64,000 nucleotides of DNA from Clavelina lepadiformis (lineage: Eukaryota > Chordata > Ascidiacea > Aplousobranchia > Clavelinidae). Below are positions 1 through 11,304 of the stretch, one piece after another. The stretch's first letter is position 1; each line of letters starts with the position of its first letter. Made by a program: the position numbers and the translations under genes. The DNA is taken from the NCBI RefSeq assembly GCF_947623445.1, contig NC_135242.1, forward strand, positions 1,736,001-1,800,000, read 5' to 3'. Under the pieces are notes generated by a model that was not told where the DNA came from, ran no database searches, and was given only the letters and a program-made list of their open reading frames with translations.

Positions 1-189
1 AAAGTTTTAATAAAAAGCAACATATTAATTTGAATAACGAGATGCCAATGCCAAAAAATTGAATTGAAATGATTAAGTAAATTTTAATAAATATGCTTGC
101 TGTGACAGTTGACAAAAACTATGATGCGTTTGAAGAGGAACACAAAAAACAGGAAATCGAACTTGTACTATTGAAAACTATTCCAACCG

Positions 190-628
190 ATTCAACAGTT
201 TCGTTTATGATATCATTGTTTAATTTAATGATGATTAATAACGTTTCAAATTGCCTTGCTTGGTTGATTCTTCAACCTGGTTAAACAATCGTTTTAATGT
301 AAACAATGCCTCAGGGAGATGAGATAAAATTTTCCCCACACACAATGTTAGCAGATGTTACTTTGTCATATTGCTAAACAATTCAAGCAAAAAGACAAAC
401 AAAATGCAACGTATAACGACAATAGTAGTCATGGGAAAACACATACTTGTGATCTGACACTAATGGTAGTGATGCTTCTTCGGTGGGACATTGCATTGTT
501 CATGGTTTCAGTTTCATTTTTTTCTCCATCTGCATATCCAATCGCATTAATTTGAATTCTTGTGATATCACATCACTGATTGCTTTCAATAAAAAATCAA
601 CTCGCATATTATCTGGATGACACTCCAT
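190..628 (-). pseudogene. Type D ZNF N-terminal relic with conserved 3' flank
   Basis: Read on the minus strand from an ATG at 628-626, the frame begins MECHPDNMRVDFLLKAISD and continues into the EFKLMR-type helix. It matches the N-terminal module of the type D zinc-finger genes. It then runs out of frame with no fingers. The flank at about 190-440 recurs with the same relic near 31.5-31.98, 44.17-44.58 and 48.86-49.64 kb, so the relic and flank were copied together. It is a non-coding remnant, not a working gene. Confidence 0.6.
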
Positions 629-639
629 GGTTTGATTGT

Positions 640-1279
640 GATACAATAAAATTATACACACTATTGGCTGAAAACGTGAAAGGTAAAATATTTTAATAAA
701 AAGTATAACATATTAATTTGAATAAGATGTCAGAACCAAAAAATTGAATGGAAATGTTTAAAATAAATTGTAATAAATATGATATGTTTAAAGACAAACA
801 CAAATAACAAGAAATTCCAATTGAATCCCTGATGATGACATGATGACATTATCATATTTTAAAGTCATGTTTTCTGTGTTCTTAATTAAATAAAACACTT
901 GACTAATGCTTTCTCCACATATCAACATTAAATGTAAAATTAACATTGGACCTACGACCCCAGAAAATTGTGAACCAGGTCAAGTATCATAAACTTTATA
1001 GTTTATCTTAAACGTTTATCAAAAAACATCAAAATATGAGATATGAGGACACCAATTTTATATTTATAAATACCCAACAAATAAATATATGAAAACACTC
1101 CAACATAATTTAAGCAATTTTCACAATTTTCTAATTAAGCAGTTTTCCTCCACAATGAAATTGGGACACAAAAGTCAAAAAACTTTGTGTGTCATACAAA
1201 GGTCAAGAAAAACAAAACTGACAGAAGGAATAATCATCAGGCAATATTACATACTGAATGCAAATAGTCTACCAAACAA
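640..1279. other. AT-rich spacer, no gene seen
   Basis: No coding signal is recognised. The stretch at about 930-1110 resembles the right edge of the window (63.73-63.9 kb), including shared words such as 'gaccccagaaaattg' and 'ataaatacccaacaa'. It therefore belongs to a local repeated intergenic sequence. Confidence 0.5.
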
Positions 1280-1753
1280 TTATACAGTCTGTGGCTGAGC
1301 AGTGTTTATTGTGTCAATAGTTTTAACTTTGGCATTTACTCCAATATTTGATGGAGGAGGAAATTTATTTAACATGGATATACTTGGTTCATCAGTCTCA
1401 GTCTGTGAAACCTCATATTCTTTCAACAAAAAAGGTTCTTCTTCGATAGCTTTAACAACAGGAAGAATTGATGCCTTCTCAGAATATACTCCATCAATGC
1501 AAATTCCAAAGTCAGATTCTACAACTGCTGTTTGCGATGTTTCTTCACTTGGAATTGCATTGTTCATGGTTTCAGCTTTCTTTGTTTCTGCAAGAGTCTT
1601 TGAAACTCTATCTTCCATGTTTTTTTGCATTTGTGCAAATTCCATCTTCATATCTTGTCGAATTAACTAAAATTCTTGTCAAATAAGATCATTCATAACT
1701 TTTAATGAAACATCAACTTGAATCGTGGCTGGATCACACAGTTCACACTCCAT
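1280..1753 (-). pseudogene. Type D ZNF pseudogene lacking all fingers
   Basis: The minus-strand ATG at 1753-1751 opens MECELCDPATIQVDVSLKVM, the QVD module. Two in-frame stops follow within the helix segment, at the positions of the residues around ILQEFKSMR. Downstream the frame is open for 123 codons and carries the usual spacer, including EYEVSQTETDEPSISMLNKF. The sumoylation-type IKEEP motif reads IEEEP here, so the lysine is lost. No zinc finger follows, because similarity ends near 1280. It is a host gene fossil truncated before the DNA-binding part. Confidence 0.75.
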
Positions 1754-2259
1754 GGTTTGATTGTTATGAATTTGATTGTTATGATTGTTAAAACCGAAAA
1801 CGTTCACATGTTTTCTGCTTGCACTTGTTTACTTTTCATATAAAAACGCTGTAATCATAGCAGCAAGAGGCTATACACCACAAGCATAGGCGCCGAAGTT
1901 TACAAAATGTAGGGCGGAAAAGTTAATGGGTTCATATGTTTGGGAATTCTCCGTGTCAAGGATTGTTGTAAAAACACAAAATAAGATAAAATATACTTCT
2001 AATCAACGTTATTTGCGACAACAGCCATGCTACAAGTTTTTGCTTTTTATAAAAATTCTAGACTTGTTGGTTATGCTAACCTAACACTTATAGCTCAATT
2101 ATATTTATCGTCCGTGATTTTCTGCACCTCTTCTAGTTTTGCTCTCCCTATTCTCTTTAAACTCTCCGCATGCGTCGTCTCAGGGTTATTATTGGTCATT
2201 ATGTTTGTCTGTACAGACGTAACACAAGAGATGGGAAAACACTTCCAACAAAAGCATAT

Positions 2260-3074
2260 CAGTCGAATCCGATTAATTGCATAGTCTCTTTGCCAAGCCT
2301 TTTTATGCGATTAAACGAATTAGGTTTATATATGCGTGCGTTCATGCAAAAGTGCAAATTCCACTTATTTTCTTACTTGACGTGCGACGCTGGTCACATG
2401 TAAAAGCGTCAATACGCAAAACACTAACGTTTATTGTGTATAGCGATCATTCATTCATTCAAGCACGCAAAAGATGAAAACATGCTTTCTTGCATTTGTG
2501 TTTTTAAGCGAACAAATGTGGCCATGTCCGCCCCTTCAAACTGTAGTCATTGGCGAGTTGTACGAAGTACATGCAGAACTTCTTTATTTTTTGGTGCTGT
2601 CACAACGATTGCGTCAGCAGAGCTTTCTTTATTGTTGTTGTCTTTTTCAACTTGTTTGTTTCGTAAAACTTCTTCACATATTACGGCATCATCTTAACGC
2701 AACGCTTAAATGAAACTAAACCAATGCGAATGTTAATGTGAGCGTATTGACAGCAACGTGTTAATGCTTAAATTGAGCATTGTTGGTTTGATCGTTTCGT
2801 GACAAAGCGCACCACAAGTCACAAAGCTTACGCATTGCGTGTGCGCTCCCAGTGCGCATTGTTTTCAATTTTATATTTTAAAAACTTTTGAATAATGGAA
2901 TAAATTATCTTCATTTTTATTCAATTAAGCGGATTATGCAATAAACTGTTATGCGATAAACCGAAGTATTGTCTTTACAAATGATAGACTACGCCTACGG
3001 TTTAGGACTTGCGCCCTTTATGCAATAAAACGAATTATGTGATTATCCAGAATGCAATTAACCGGATTTGACTG
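2260..3074. mobile_element. pogo/Tigger-like non-autonomous element (815 bp)
   Basis: The left end reads CAGTCGAATCCGATTAATTG. The reverse complement of the right end reads CAGTCAAATCCGGTTAATTG, a near-perfect terminal inverted repeat. The CAGT start and TA-containing flanks (ATAT on the left, TATA on the right) fit the pogo branch of Tc1/mariner. Internal copies of the 'tgcgataaacc'-type end sequence are visible near 2950-3060. No transposase frame was found. Confidence 0.7.
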
Positions 3075-3439
3075 TATAACCAGCTTTTGAACATAAAATC
3101 GCTATTATTTGTTAGAAAAATCCACCCTGTCCACCCAAGTTCGGCGCCCGTGACCACAAGTATAGGATAGATCAGGAGTGTCTAACCTTTTTCCTTAATG
3201 GACTAACGGAGTCAAAGATAAAATAGTCAAGGAGTTCGAAAAAAAAACTTGTAATGGAATTGGAATATATGGAAGCTTGACCGACTTCACTACAATCTTT
3301 GCTTGTTGACATGTTTATTGCGGGTGATGACATATGAGTCTCATAAGGTCGTTGTTTGCTTTTCTCACCCTTGTACTTATTTTTTTACCTTAACGGAATA
3401 TTGTCTCACGATGACGACAACCAAGTTGTCTAACTTCTT

Positions 3440-3740
3440 CTTCTTTCTTATGAGGTGGGCTCAAGCATATTCAACTACCAATTGCAGCCATTTCTTCCCT
3501 TCTTCGTCAGAGGTCTTCAGGTCCTCTTGCCCTATGAGTGGGTGTAGGACACGACAGTCGAAGATGATGCGTTCTTCTGTTTGTAAATCTGCACCGCAAA
3601 TGCCTGATGGTGACATGGGTTTCTTGTAGAAGGATGGCGGTACTCGCAAGGTGTTGATTTTGGCTTTTGTGAGACCTTCAACATTCAGCTGTAACAGTGT
3701 GACACTTTCCTGTTCGGCAGTTCAATCTACCTGCCCTAAG
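3440..3740 (-). mobile_element. Internally deleted LINE fragment
   Basis: A minus-strand frame reads LLQLNVEGLTKAKIN, like the first strand of a LINE ORF2 endonuclease. It passes directly into SPSGICGADLQTEERIIFDC, like the cysteine-rich C-terminal tail of LINE ORF2 (CGAxxQTxxHIIFDC). The whole reverse transcriptase is missing between them, so this is a deletion derivative. The clade is not resolved; it looks Jockey- or RTE-like. Confidence 0.55.
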
Positions 3741-3749
3741 GAGGGCTCA

Positions 3750-4630
3750 TGCTTCGGGTCAGTATTAGGCAGCCGACACTTGACACTGAACTTCTTCAAA
3801 TTGAACACAACAATGGTTACACAGGAATGAAAACTGTATAAACTGATAATATCAAAGCTTCTTTGAACGATTACATTTAGACAAAACATTGAAACAACAA
3901 CGGCATAAAGACATCCATGTTACAGCGATTATCTTAATAGAAGAATGAATGAACAGCTGTGCATAGCTGATGCAATATAGGCAGGCACGACATCTATGTC
4001 ACGACTAAAAACAGGAAGTAATCGATACGTAACGCTATGCTATGGTGATTTCCGTAAACATGTATACTATGCTGTATTAGATTTGTATGCTATAATATAA
4101 TATCATCAGTTCCAATTATTTTCCGACGAACAATTCACTGTAACAATTATATTTTCCAAAATATGGTTGTAGTCAGATCAGACACAATTTTATATCCATA
4201 TTTAATCCTAATAGAGCTATCGCTTGAATTATGAGTTATGAAAAAGTGAGAAGGAAAAAGAAAGCGGTTGGAACTAAGCCTAAGTTTTTGTATCGCTATA
4301 TCAGCCAATCACTGAAACACATTTCAGTTACATCATGCTACGTATAGATCGCATTTTTACAATAATAACCATAATGTAACATACTCTACGTCACTGAAGT
4401 TCTTCACCACAAGTACCATCTAACTTCATACACTCTAAATTTATGACGCTACTAAAAACACTTAAATACTGATAAAATGTCTCGGTTTTAATGTTTGAGC
4501 AACATGATTAAACAAGGATAATAGAGCTTTCTAAATATTACATTTCATCTAACTGGAGAATACACAATCGCTTATTAAAATGTTAATTATATAACTCATT
4601 ACAAGTACAACTCACTATTACAATCCCCAT
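3750..4630. other. Spacer without recognisable genes
   Basis: AT-rich sequence with no frame resembling a known family on either strand and no clear repeat ends. Confidence 0.4.
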
Positions 4631-4639
4631 AGTGGATAT

Positions 4640-6633
4640 CCATGTGACCTTGCAAAGAAAATTTTTTCGTAAATGAATTTTGACAATCCTAGCATTGCAA
4701 AGGTCGCACTCCAGTATGAATTTTCATATTACTGTCGAATCTGCTTAATTCGGACACCGGATAACCCGGACAACCGCTTTATTCGGCCAAAATGCTCGGG
4801 AACGGAACAAAAGTAAAAATTCAACGTAAAAAACTCCTGTTAATTCGGACAACTCTCCGCTTAATTCAAACACAGGTTCGCAATTCCATCGTTAGGTTAT
4901 GATAGAATAAACAGTACTTCGTTCGTTTTAATACAAGATTCAATTGCATTATGAGTGATTATGGTGAAACAATGACGATTGATGCAGTAACAATTGACAA
5001 TGAACTCATATAAGGCCGTGACAGCTTCATAGTCGCTTTTACTTCGGTACAATTGCGTCCATCTTGTAGGACAAAATTGTACAGAAAAGTTTAGCACAAA
5101 AAGTGAAATTGCTCACTAAAGTAAACAAAGACGTTTTATGCGATCAGTGCCGGTTACTGCAGTATAGCGCAGCTTCAATTCATTTATTACGCAACAGTAC
5201 AGTATTTTAAATGCATTTTTTGCCTTTACGCATGACCATGAAACGAACAATTGATTTTCCGCTTAATTCGGCCAAAAGTGAGCGGAACCAAAGTGTCCGA
5301 ATTAAGCGGAGTCGACTGTAGTTTGCAAATTTCTCTTAAAGGTAAATGACTTGTGACAAAACTCACATTGATAAGGTCACTCTCCAATGTGGATTCTCAT
5401 ATGAGTTTTCAAATGGATGCTTTGGGTAAATGACTTTTGGCAAACTTGGCATTGATAAGGTCGTTCTCCCGTATGTATTCTCATGTGAGTTTTTAAACTG
5501 CTACTTCGGGTAAAAGACTTTTGACAAACTTGGCATTGATAAGGGTGCTCTCCAGTGTGAATATTCATATGAGTTTGCAAACTGTTGTTCCAAGCAAATG
5601 ACTTGTGACAAACCTCGCATTGATAAGGTTTCTCTCCAGAGTGGATACTCATGTGATTTTTCAAATGGATGCTTTGGGTAAATGACTTTTGACAAACTAG
5701 GCATTGATATGCTCTTACAAACATATCACTTGGGACAAACCTTGCATTCATAAGGTCTCTCTCCATTGTGGATTCTGATATGATTTTGCAAACTGCTACT
5801 TTGGGTAAAGGATTTTTGACAAAGTTCACATTGATAATGTCGCTCTTCAGTGTGGGTTCTCATATAAATATGTAGATTGCTATTTCTAGTGTACGACTTG
5901 TGACACATTTTGCATTGATAACGACGCTCTCCATTGTGGATTCTCATGTGAATACGCAAACTGCTATTTAGGGTAAAAGACTTTTCACAAACATCACATT
6001 GATAAGGTCGCTCTCCAGTGTGGGTTCTAATATGGTATTTCAATTGCGATTTTTGTTTGAATGATTTATCACAGAATTTACAATTAAAATGCTTTTCTGT
6101 GTTATTTCCAACAAACACCTGAGCATCAACTTTGCAAGCATCAATTCCATCACTTGCAGCAGGTTTATCGAGAAACATTTCCAAAAAATTTCTGCATTCA
6201 TCATCTGAATTTCTTTCAACACACCTTTGTGGTTTAACAATTTTGACTGTGGTATTTACTCCGATATCTGATTGAGTAGGAAATTTATTTAACATGGTTA
6301 TATTTGGGTCATCAATCTCAGTCTGTGAAATCTCATATTCTTCCAACAGCAAAGATTCTTCTTTGATAGCTTCAACAAGAGGAAAGACTAGTGCCCTCTC
6401 AGAATAAAATTTCTCAATACAACTGCCGATATCAGATTCTACATGTAATGGTCGTGATATTTCTTCAATTGGAATCGCATTGTTCATGGTTTCAGTTTTT
6501 TTGTTTCTGCAAGAAGCGTTGAAACCAGATCTTCCATTTTTTCTTGCATTTGTGCGAATTCCATTTTCATTTCTTGTCGCATTGTTTTAAACTCTTTTAA
6601 AATAAGTTCAATTATGCCTGGATCACACTCCAT
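4640..6633 (-). pseudogene. Type D ZNF pseudogene split by a pogo-like element
   Basis: The minus-strand ATG is at 6633-6631 (MECDPGIIELILKEFKTMRQ), a short version of the shared N-terminal module. A one-base deletion in a run of A near 6500 shifts the frame, after which the spacer (EAIKEESLLLEEYEISQTEI) and fingers are open to about 5730. The array then continues in another frame (5829-5377), meets a stop at an arginine codon of a linker (CGA to TGA type), and is interrupted inside the next finger by the element at 4732-5318. A last decayed finger lies at 4640-4731. About ten fingers can be traced. The gene cannot encode a full protein. Confidence 0.8.
4732..5318. mobile_element. pogo/Tigger-like MITE inside a zinc finger (587 bp)
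   Basis: The left end is CTGTCGAATCTGCTTAATTC and the right end in reverse complement is CAGTCGACTCCGCTTAATTC. TA dinucleotides at 4730-4731 and 5319-5320 form the target duplication. Both ends carry the 'gcttaattcggac' core. The insertion lies within the helix of a C2H2 finger of the surrounding pseudogene. No transposase frame is seen. Confidence 0.85.
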
Positions 6634-6639
6634 GGTTTG

Positions 6640-7140
6640 ATTGTTCTGGGATACTTATAAAAATACTAAAAAAAAGCTAAAAAATTTAAAAAAAAACTAA
6701 CACAATAATATGTAACCTACAATATGAATAATAACATAAAAAATTAACTTCGAAAAATTTAAAACAAACCAAAATTGTAAAAAACGTTTCTGCTCTGACA
6801 ATTGGTGGCATTTATGTGTTTTATGTAAATGGTTGAAATTGCGAGATTACATATGGAAACTATCAATTGTACGCAACGTAACATTAGTTTAATTTAAAGA
6901 AGTTCTATAAAGCAGTTTTGCAGCATGTGCTAGTAGTATACCAACGTTAGGCATTTAATATGTCAATGAACCAATATTTTAAAAAGCAAGCTTTCTTCTG
7001 CAAGTGATCACACGAATTATGCTCATTTGTCAAAATCGAACACTTTAACATTTTTTACTCTTGCACTTGCTTACTTTGTACAAAAAAACACTGTAATCAC
7101 AGCAGTAAGAGACTATAAACCACAAGTATACGCTAGATCA
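6640..7140. repeat. Conserved 5' flank of type D ZNF units
   Basis: The sequence upstream (minus sense) of this pseudogene is repeated upstream of other type D units, near 1.76-1.91, 31.99-32.4 and 51.69-52.32 kb. Shared words include 'aacacaataatatgtaacctac' pieces and 'agaggctatacaccacaagta'. This shows that whole units, with any promoter they hold, were duplicated. Confidence 0.55.
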
Positions 7141-7506
7141 GGAGTGTCCAACCTTTTTCCTTAATGGGCCAAATAGAACCAACCAAAAACAGATGACAGA
7201 TTCTCTTACAAATTTTATATATATGTAATAGTATAAATATAGGCTAAATTGTAAAGAATATTGTCGCTGCTCAAGAGAAAACAGATTTAAGCCAGCTTTG
7301 TAGGCTTATGATAAAGAAAAAATAATAAATTTAAATAATTTTAAAATATAGACGTTAAACATTATCTGTATAAATGTTATGTGTAAATATTATGAGCAAC
7401 ATAAATAGCTGATGTCTATGTTAACATGGTAAAACAGTAACAAATAGTAAATAACAGTAAATCAAAAAAGCAAAGTGAATACAGACTTGCCATAGTTGCC
7501 CTAAAG

Positions 7507-8273
7507 CAGTGCTTCTCAACCTTTTTTTGCGGCGACCCAAATATTGAACATAAATTAATAGCGATGCTGAGGCGACCCATTTTCTCTTACCAAAAATTGG
7601 GTATTTACAAAAATTTAGCTTTGAATCAAATGTAGCTAATCTAAAGTCTCGCAGTAAATAATTATCAAGATGTTTCTTCACTTGTGTTTCCGCAACAATG
7701 CAGTATGACGTCAACAAACAGTTATGCAACGAATAGAGTAAGGTACTCAGTTATTGAACGGCTTTGTGGACTAGTTTAACTGGCGACGTTGACCCAAACC
7801 AAGCAAATGACGACCCAACTTTGGGTCGCGACTAGGGATGGGCCGATACGAACCTGAATAGAATCGCCGAATATCGCCTTTATGGAAGATTAGGGCGAAC
7901 ATGAATACCAACATTGGGAACCCGAATACAATATTACTTATGAATTTACTGACTTTTGTTAAAAATGTTGATCTAGTTTCCCGACTAAGCTAAACTAGAG
8001 TCAGCAGTACTTACAATGATGGTCGTTTTCCTAACGATTTTTCTTTTTCAATCGCTTTTTAAAGACTATTTTTCGAAATAAAGCGATTTGTTTATCGATT
8101 ACGTCATTCTAGAAGCAAGACTTGACAACTTTTGGATGAAATTTTATAGTTTGGTTCTAATACGAATAGATTCGGGATTCGTTCGTGTCGACCTTCAAGA
8201 TATTAGGGTACGAAACTGAATTATCTTCCTTGCGGCACATCCCTAGTCGTAACCCAGGGGTTGAGAAGCACTG
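7507..8273. mobile_element. hAT non-autonomous element carrying a nested second element
   Basis: The left end is CAGTGCTTCTCAACC and the right end is GGTTGAGAAGCACTG, an exact 15-bp inverted repeat. The flanks are a perfect 8-bp duplication CCCTAAAG (7499-7506 and 8274-8281). These are hAT hallmarks. Its middle was later invaded by the element at 7833-8245, so its own length is about 350 bp. No transposase remains. Confidence 0.9.
7833..8245. mobile_element. Nested hAT-like MITE (413 bp)
   Basis: The ends are TAGGGATGGGCCG and, in reverse complement, TAGGGATGTGCCG. The flanks GTCGCGAC (7825-7832) and GTCGTAAC (8246-8253) fit an 8-bp target duplication with two later changes, both explicable by CpG decay. 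It sits inside the outer hAT element and is therefore younger than it. Confidence 0.8.
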
Positions 8274-8281
8274 CCCTAAAG

Positions 8282-8590
8282 CATCATATGGCTTCGTGAC
8301 ATGCCGAGTTGATGCCACCTCATTACCTGACATCAATGACTTTATTCTCTGATACAGTAAATTTCTACTCTGAGAAAAGACCAGTGCATGGCAAGATGTG
8401 TGCATGTTTTTGCACTAAATGACTGGGACAAAACTTCCAAAAAAACTCAATTTTTAGGTCATAAAGAGATTGACTCAATCAATTGCTTAGTAATTTCACA
8501 ACTAAATGCTCATAATTTTGCATTTCTAATGATTGTAAGTAAGGTGGCCGTGAACCTTTGGGCATTTCTGTAGAATACACAATAGACTTT
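8282..8590. other. Spacer, no gene seen
   Basis: Only short unconvincing frames (for example 61 codons at 8388-8573). No recognised domain or repeat end. Confidence 0.4.
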
Positions 8591-8599
8591 GTATGCGCA

Positions 8600-8890
8600 A
8601 TGAATTTTAATTCCACACGCACTTAGTAGTTAGTAGTTAGTACCCTGGACTTCGCAGTCTCAATCTGCAATGCCAATTCGACTCCATTTATAAACTGAAA
8701 TTGAGAGTCCATCAAACTATTTTTCATAAACTTGGCCATTAAATAACAAGGGTTTCGACTTTGTAGTGCCAACAGCCAGACCTCTCAATCACTGCAATTG
8801 GGCTTGTATCATACCTGGCTTTTTGTTTACCTGTGCGTCCTATGTTGAGCTGGAGCAGTCTCGAACAAAACGGTAATTACCCTTTTGTGC
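8600..8890 (+). mobile_element. Possible tRNA-derived SINE
   Basis: The stretch TAGTTAGTACCCTGGACTTC resembles a tRNA-like A-box region. It is followed about 30 bases later by AATTCGACTCC, which resembles a Pol III B box (GGTTCGANTCC). The downstream body runs to about 8890. Only this copy is in the window, so its repeat nature is inferred. Confidence 0.4.
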
Positions 8891-8899
8891 GACCAGAGT

Positions 8900-10390
8900 T
8901 TGGCATGGAAGTACCCAAAATTGTTTTCCATGAACATTAATGACGCACTTCGGACTTTACAGCTTTAGGTAAATTTTTGCACTTAATGATGGGGACAGAA
9001 GCTGCCAACTCAATAATTGGTTCTTACAGTGCACAACCAAAGGTTGAACACAAGATCTTGCTGGAAACGACCACAATTAGCAGTCTGGGACGCTGACAAT
9101 CACTACATGGCAATCATCATAGACGCAATATTTAATATTATGACCTTTCTAGGCCTAGCTTAGTAGCAAACCTTCTATAGTGTATCGGTGCAGTACTGGA
9201 CTACTGGTAAGCCCGTACTAAATTCCAGCCAAGATTTTACCTATATTAAGGCATATATGTTTTCATTAAAAAAAGGACATCACGTAGGCTATTTGCCAAT
9301 AAAGGGTATATGTTGGCCTAGCGCCATACCTTATGCGAGATAACCCAATTTCTTATTGATGCACTGAAGTCACTGCAAATTCGTGTATGCCATACCGTAT
9401 GTTTTCTACACAGGTCGTACCAATATATCACGTGACAAAAGAGAATTACTCATTCGAACACGATTAGCCTTACAACTATTACTTTAAGTTTAAAACATGG
9501 AATTATTCCTTTCAGCTTATATCAATGACTAATCCGTTCATTCCTTTTTCCCTTTCTTATGGGCCAATCCTTGACGAATGGAGTGGTCTTATATTAAATA
9601 CAATAGGAGCTTTATCATTTCGTAATATGCATTGAAAGAATTTAAGCAACTAAACAGCATATAGTCACGCGGTTTGAGAACTGAGAACTCATATCATCGA
9701 AGAGAAGTAAAACAACCTACATCAAATCAATCATTCTCGCTATTATTTTCCATAAATTGCTGCCCTGATAAGTTCGAAATTGTTGAGTTAGTTGCATATT
9801 GAGCAAGAAAGAATGTTACCAGCTAACTTATTTATGAAATTTTGATGACCAACTATCAATAGCAAGATCAGCCAACTATACGAACGCTAGTGAACGAGAA
9901 AATTTTCAGGAACTTCCTCTTCAATATAACCAACAAGACCATTTCGAGAACAACAGAACTAATGCCGTTGATACCTGGTTGATGTGATGAAGTGTTAATC
10001 GCCTAACCAATGTGTTATACATCTCCAACAGCATGAGCAAACTTTTGTATATATCTTTTACGCATCAAGACAAAGTCCATTGAACATCGCAACAAATTGC
10101 TTCTTACTACCGCGATTCGCGAACAAGGCTTGCTACAGCCATGGAAAGACACACGCAGACGGGATCGTTCATTTTTTAACCTTCGGACACACAAGGGACC
10201 GCGACACTTCTGTAAGCTTATGTCGCATGTTTTGTATATCAAGTGGAATGGTGTATCGATATTTTTTATACTTTCCGAGCTTTTGACGATGATGTCACCA
10301 ACGAAAAACAGCAGGCTGTAATTGATGACGTAACTAGAAAATTTTAACTTGTGCTTGGTTAGAACTGTGGCGGCCTGGGTGGCTTTTGTA
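8900..10390. other. Gene-poor spacer
   Basis: No reading frame resembles a known protein. Overlapping frames of 60-75 codons at 10015-10321 on both strands share no recognisable motif and are treated as chance. Confidence 0.45.
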
Positions 10391-10399
10391 ATACCATTA

Positions 10400-10616
10400 C
10401 GTCATTCTTGGAAATGTGTTTTCCAGTTAACAATTGGAGTTTTTAAACTTTCAGTTCCGCCACATCATTCTTGGAAATGTGTTTTCCAGTTAACAATTGG
10501 AGTTTTTAAACTTTCAGTTCCGCCACATCATTCTTGGAAATGTGTTTTCCAGTTAACAATTGGAGTTTTTAAACTTTCAGTTCCGCCACATCATTCTTGG
10601 AAATGTGTTTTCCAGT
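10400..10616 (+). repeat. 63-bp minisatellite, about 3.4 copies
   Basis: Near-identical 63-bp units begin at about 10400, 10463, 10526 and 10589. Each contains TTCTTGGAAATGTGTTTTCC and 'aacaattggagtttttaaac'. Because 63 is divisible by three, one frame stays open and reads as a 21-residue repeat (HSWKCVFQLTIGVFKLSVPP). That frame has no start context or homologue and is an artefact of the unit length. Confidence 0.9.
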
Positions 10617-11263
10617 TACTTATTTGAGTTAATGAACTAGCTTTCATAAACACTGCAATTATCGTTGGAATATTTGGAAACTTGCTCTGAATAACTTCGT
10701 GTGAAAACTCCTTTTAGTACGTTACCAAGTCGCTTCCAAGAAACTGTTTCCAGCTTTAACCGAATGTAAATTGCATTGCAAACGCACTGTTTTTCTCGTT
10801 CACACGCTTTGAAATGTTCATGCCTTTTTTGTCATATATTTCCGCCACATCGCAGCACGTTTTATAAGCTTGAACTTCTGTGCGAGACTCCGGAGAGCCT
10901 CAGGCACAGACGTAAAGTTATAGTCAGATGTAATACCGTACTACGGTAGTCGTGCAAATCAATAGACATCTTAATAGCAGTGATTTTGCTATACTTCTGG
11001 TTATGCGTAATATTGAGAAAGTGTACAGCACCTATAATAAAAGCCTTTTCTGGTAAACTGTATTTGTTATAAAATAATAAGAAAGTTCGGCTGTCAATAA
11101 GGTTAGAGAATTCTAACCGCACGCAACAATAGAGTCAGATATTAATGTAGTAGGTTAACTAAAGTCAATAACGTACGATAAGATCGATAAACTCTGCATC
11201 TGCATCTGTCGGCATCAACCTCTGCATTCCAACAACCTCGACAAACTAGCAACCTCTACAGAA

Positions 11264-11296
11264 CAAAGAGATTTAAACACTGTTTAAATCTCTTTG
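11264..11296. repeat. 33-bp near-perfect palindrome
   Basis: Sixteen bases, CAAAGAGATTTAAACA, are followed by one base and then the exact reverse complement. It directly abuts the target duplication of the MITE at 11305. It could form a hairpin; no function is evident. Confidence 0.85.
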
Positions 11297-11304
11297 ATTA
11301 GAAC

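Noticed and set aside
3175-3215. hAT-like end 'CAGGAGTGTCTAACC' (also at 7140)
   Set aside because: Both are in duplicated type D flanks and no partner end or target duplication was found, so no element could be delimited.
9170-9240. Possible second tRNA-like element
   Set aside because: An A-box-like stretch is present but no acceptable B box follows.
10349-10627. 92-codon frame with a 21-residue repeat
   Set aside because: It is the 63-bp minisatellite read in frame, with no homologue and no gene context.
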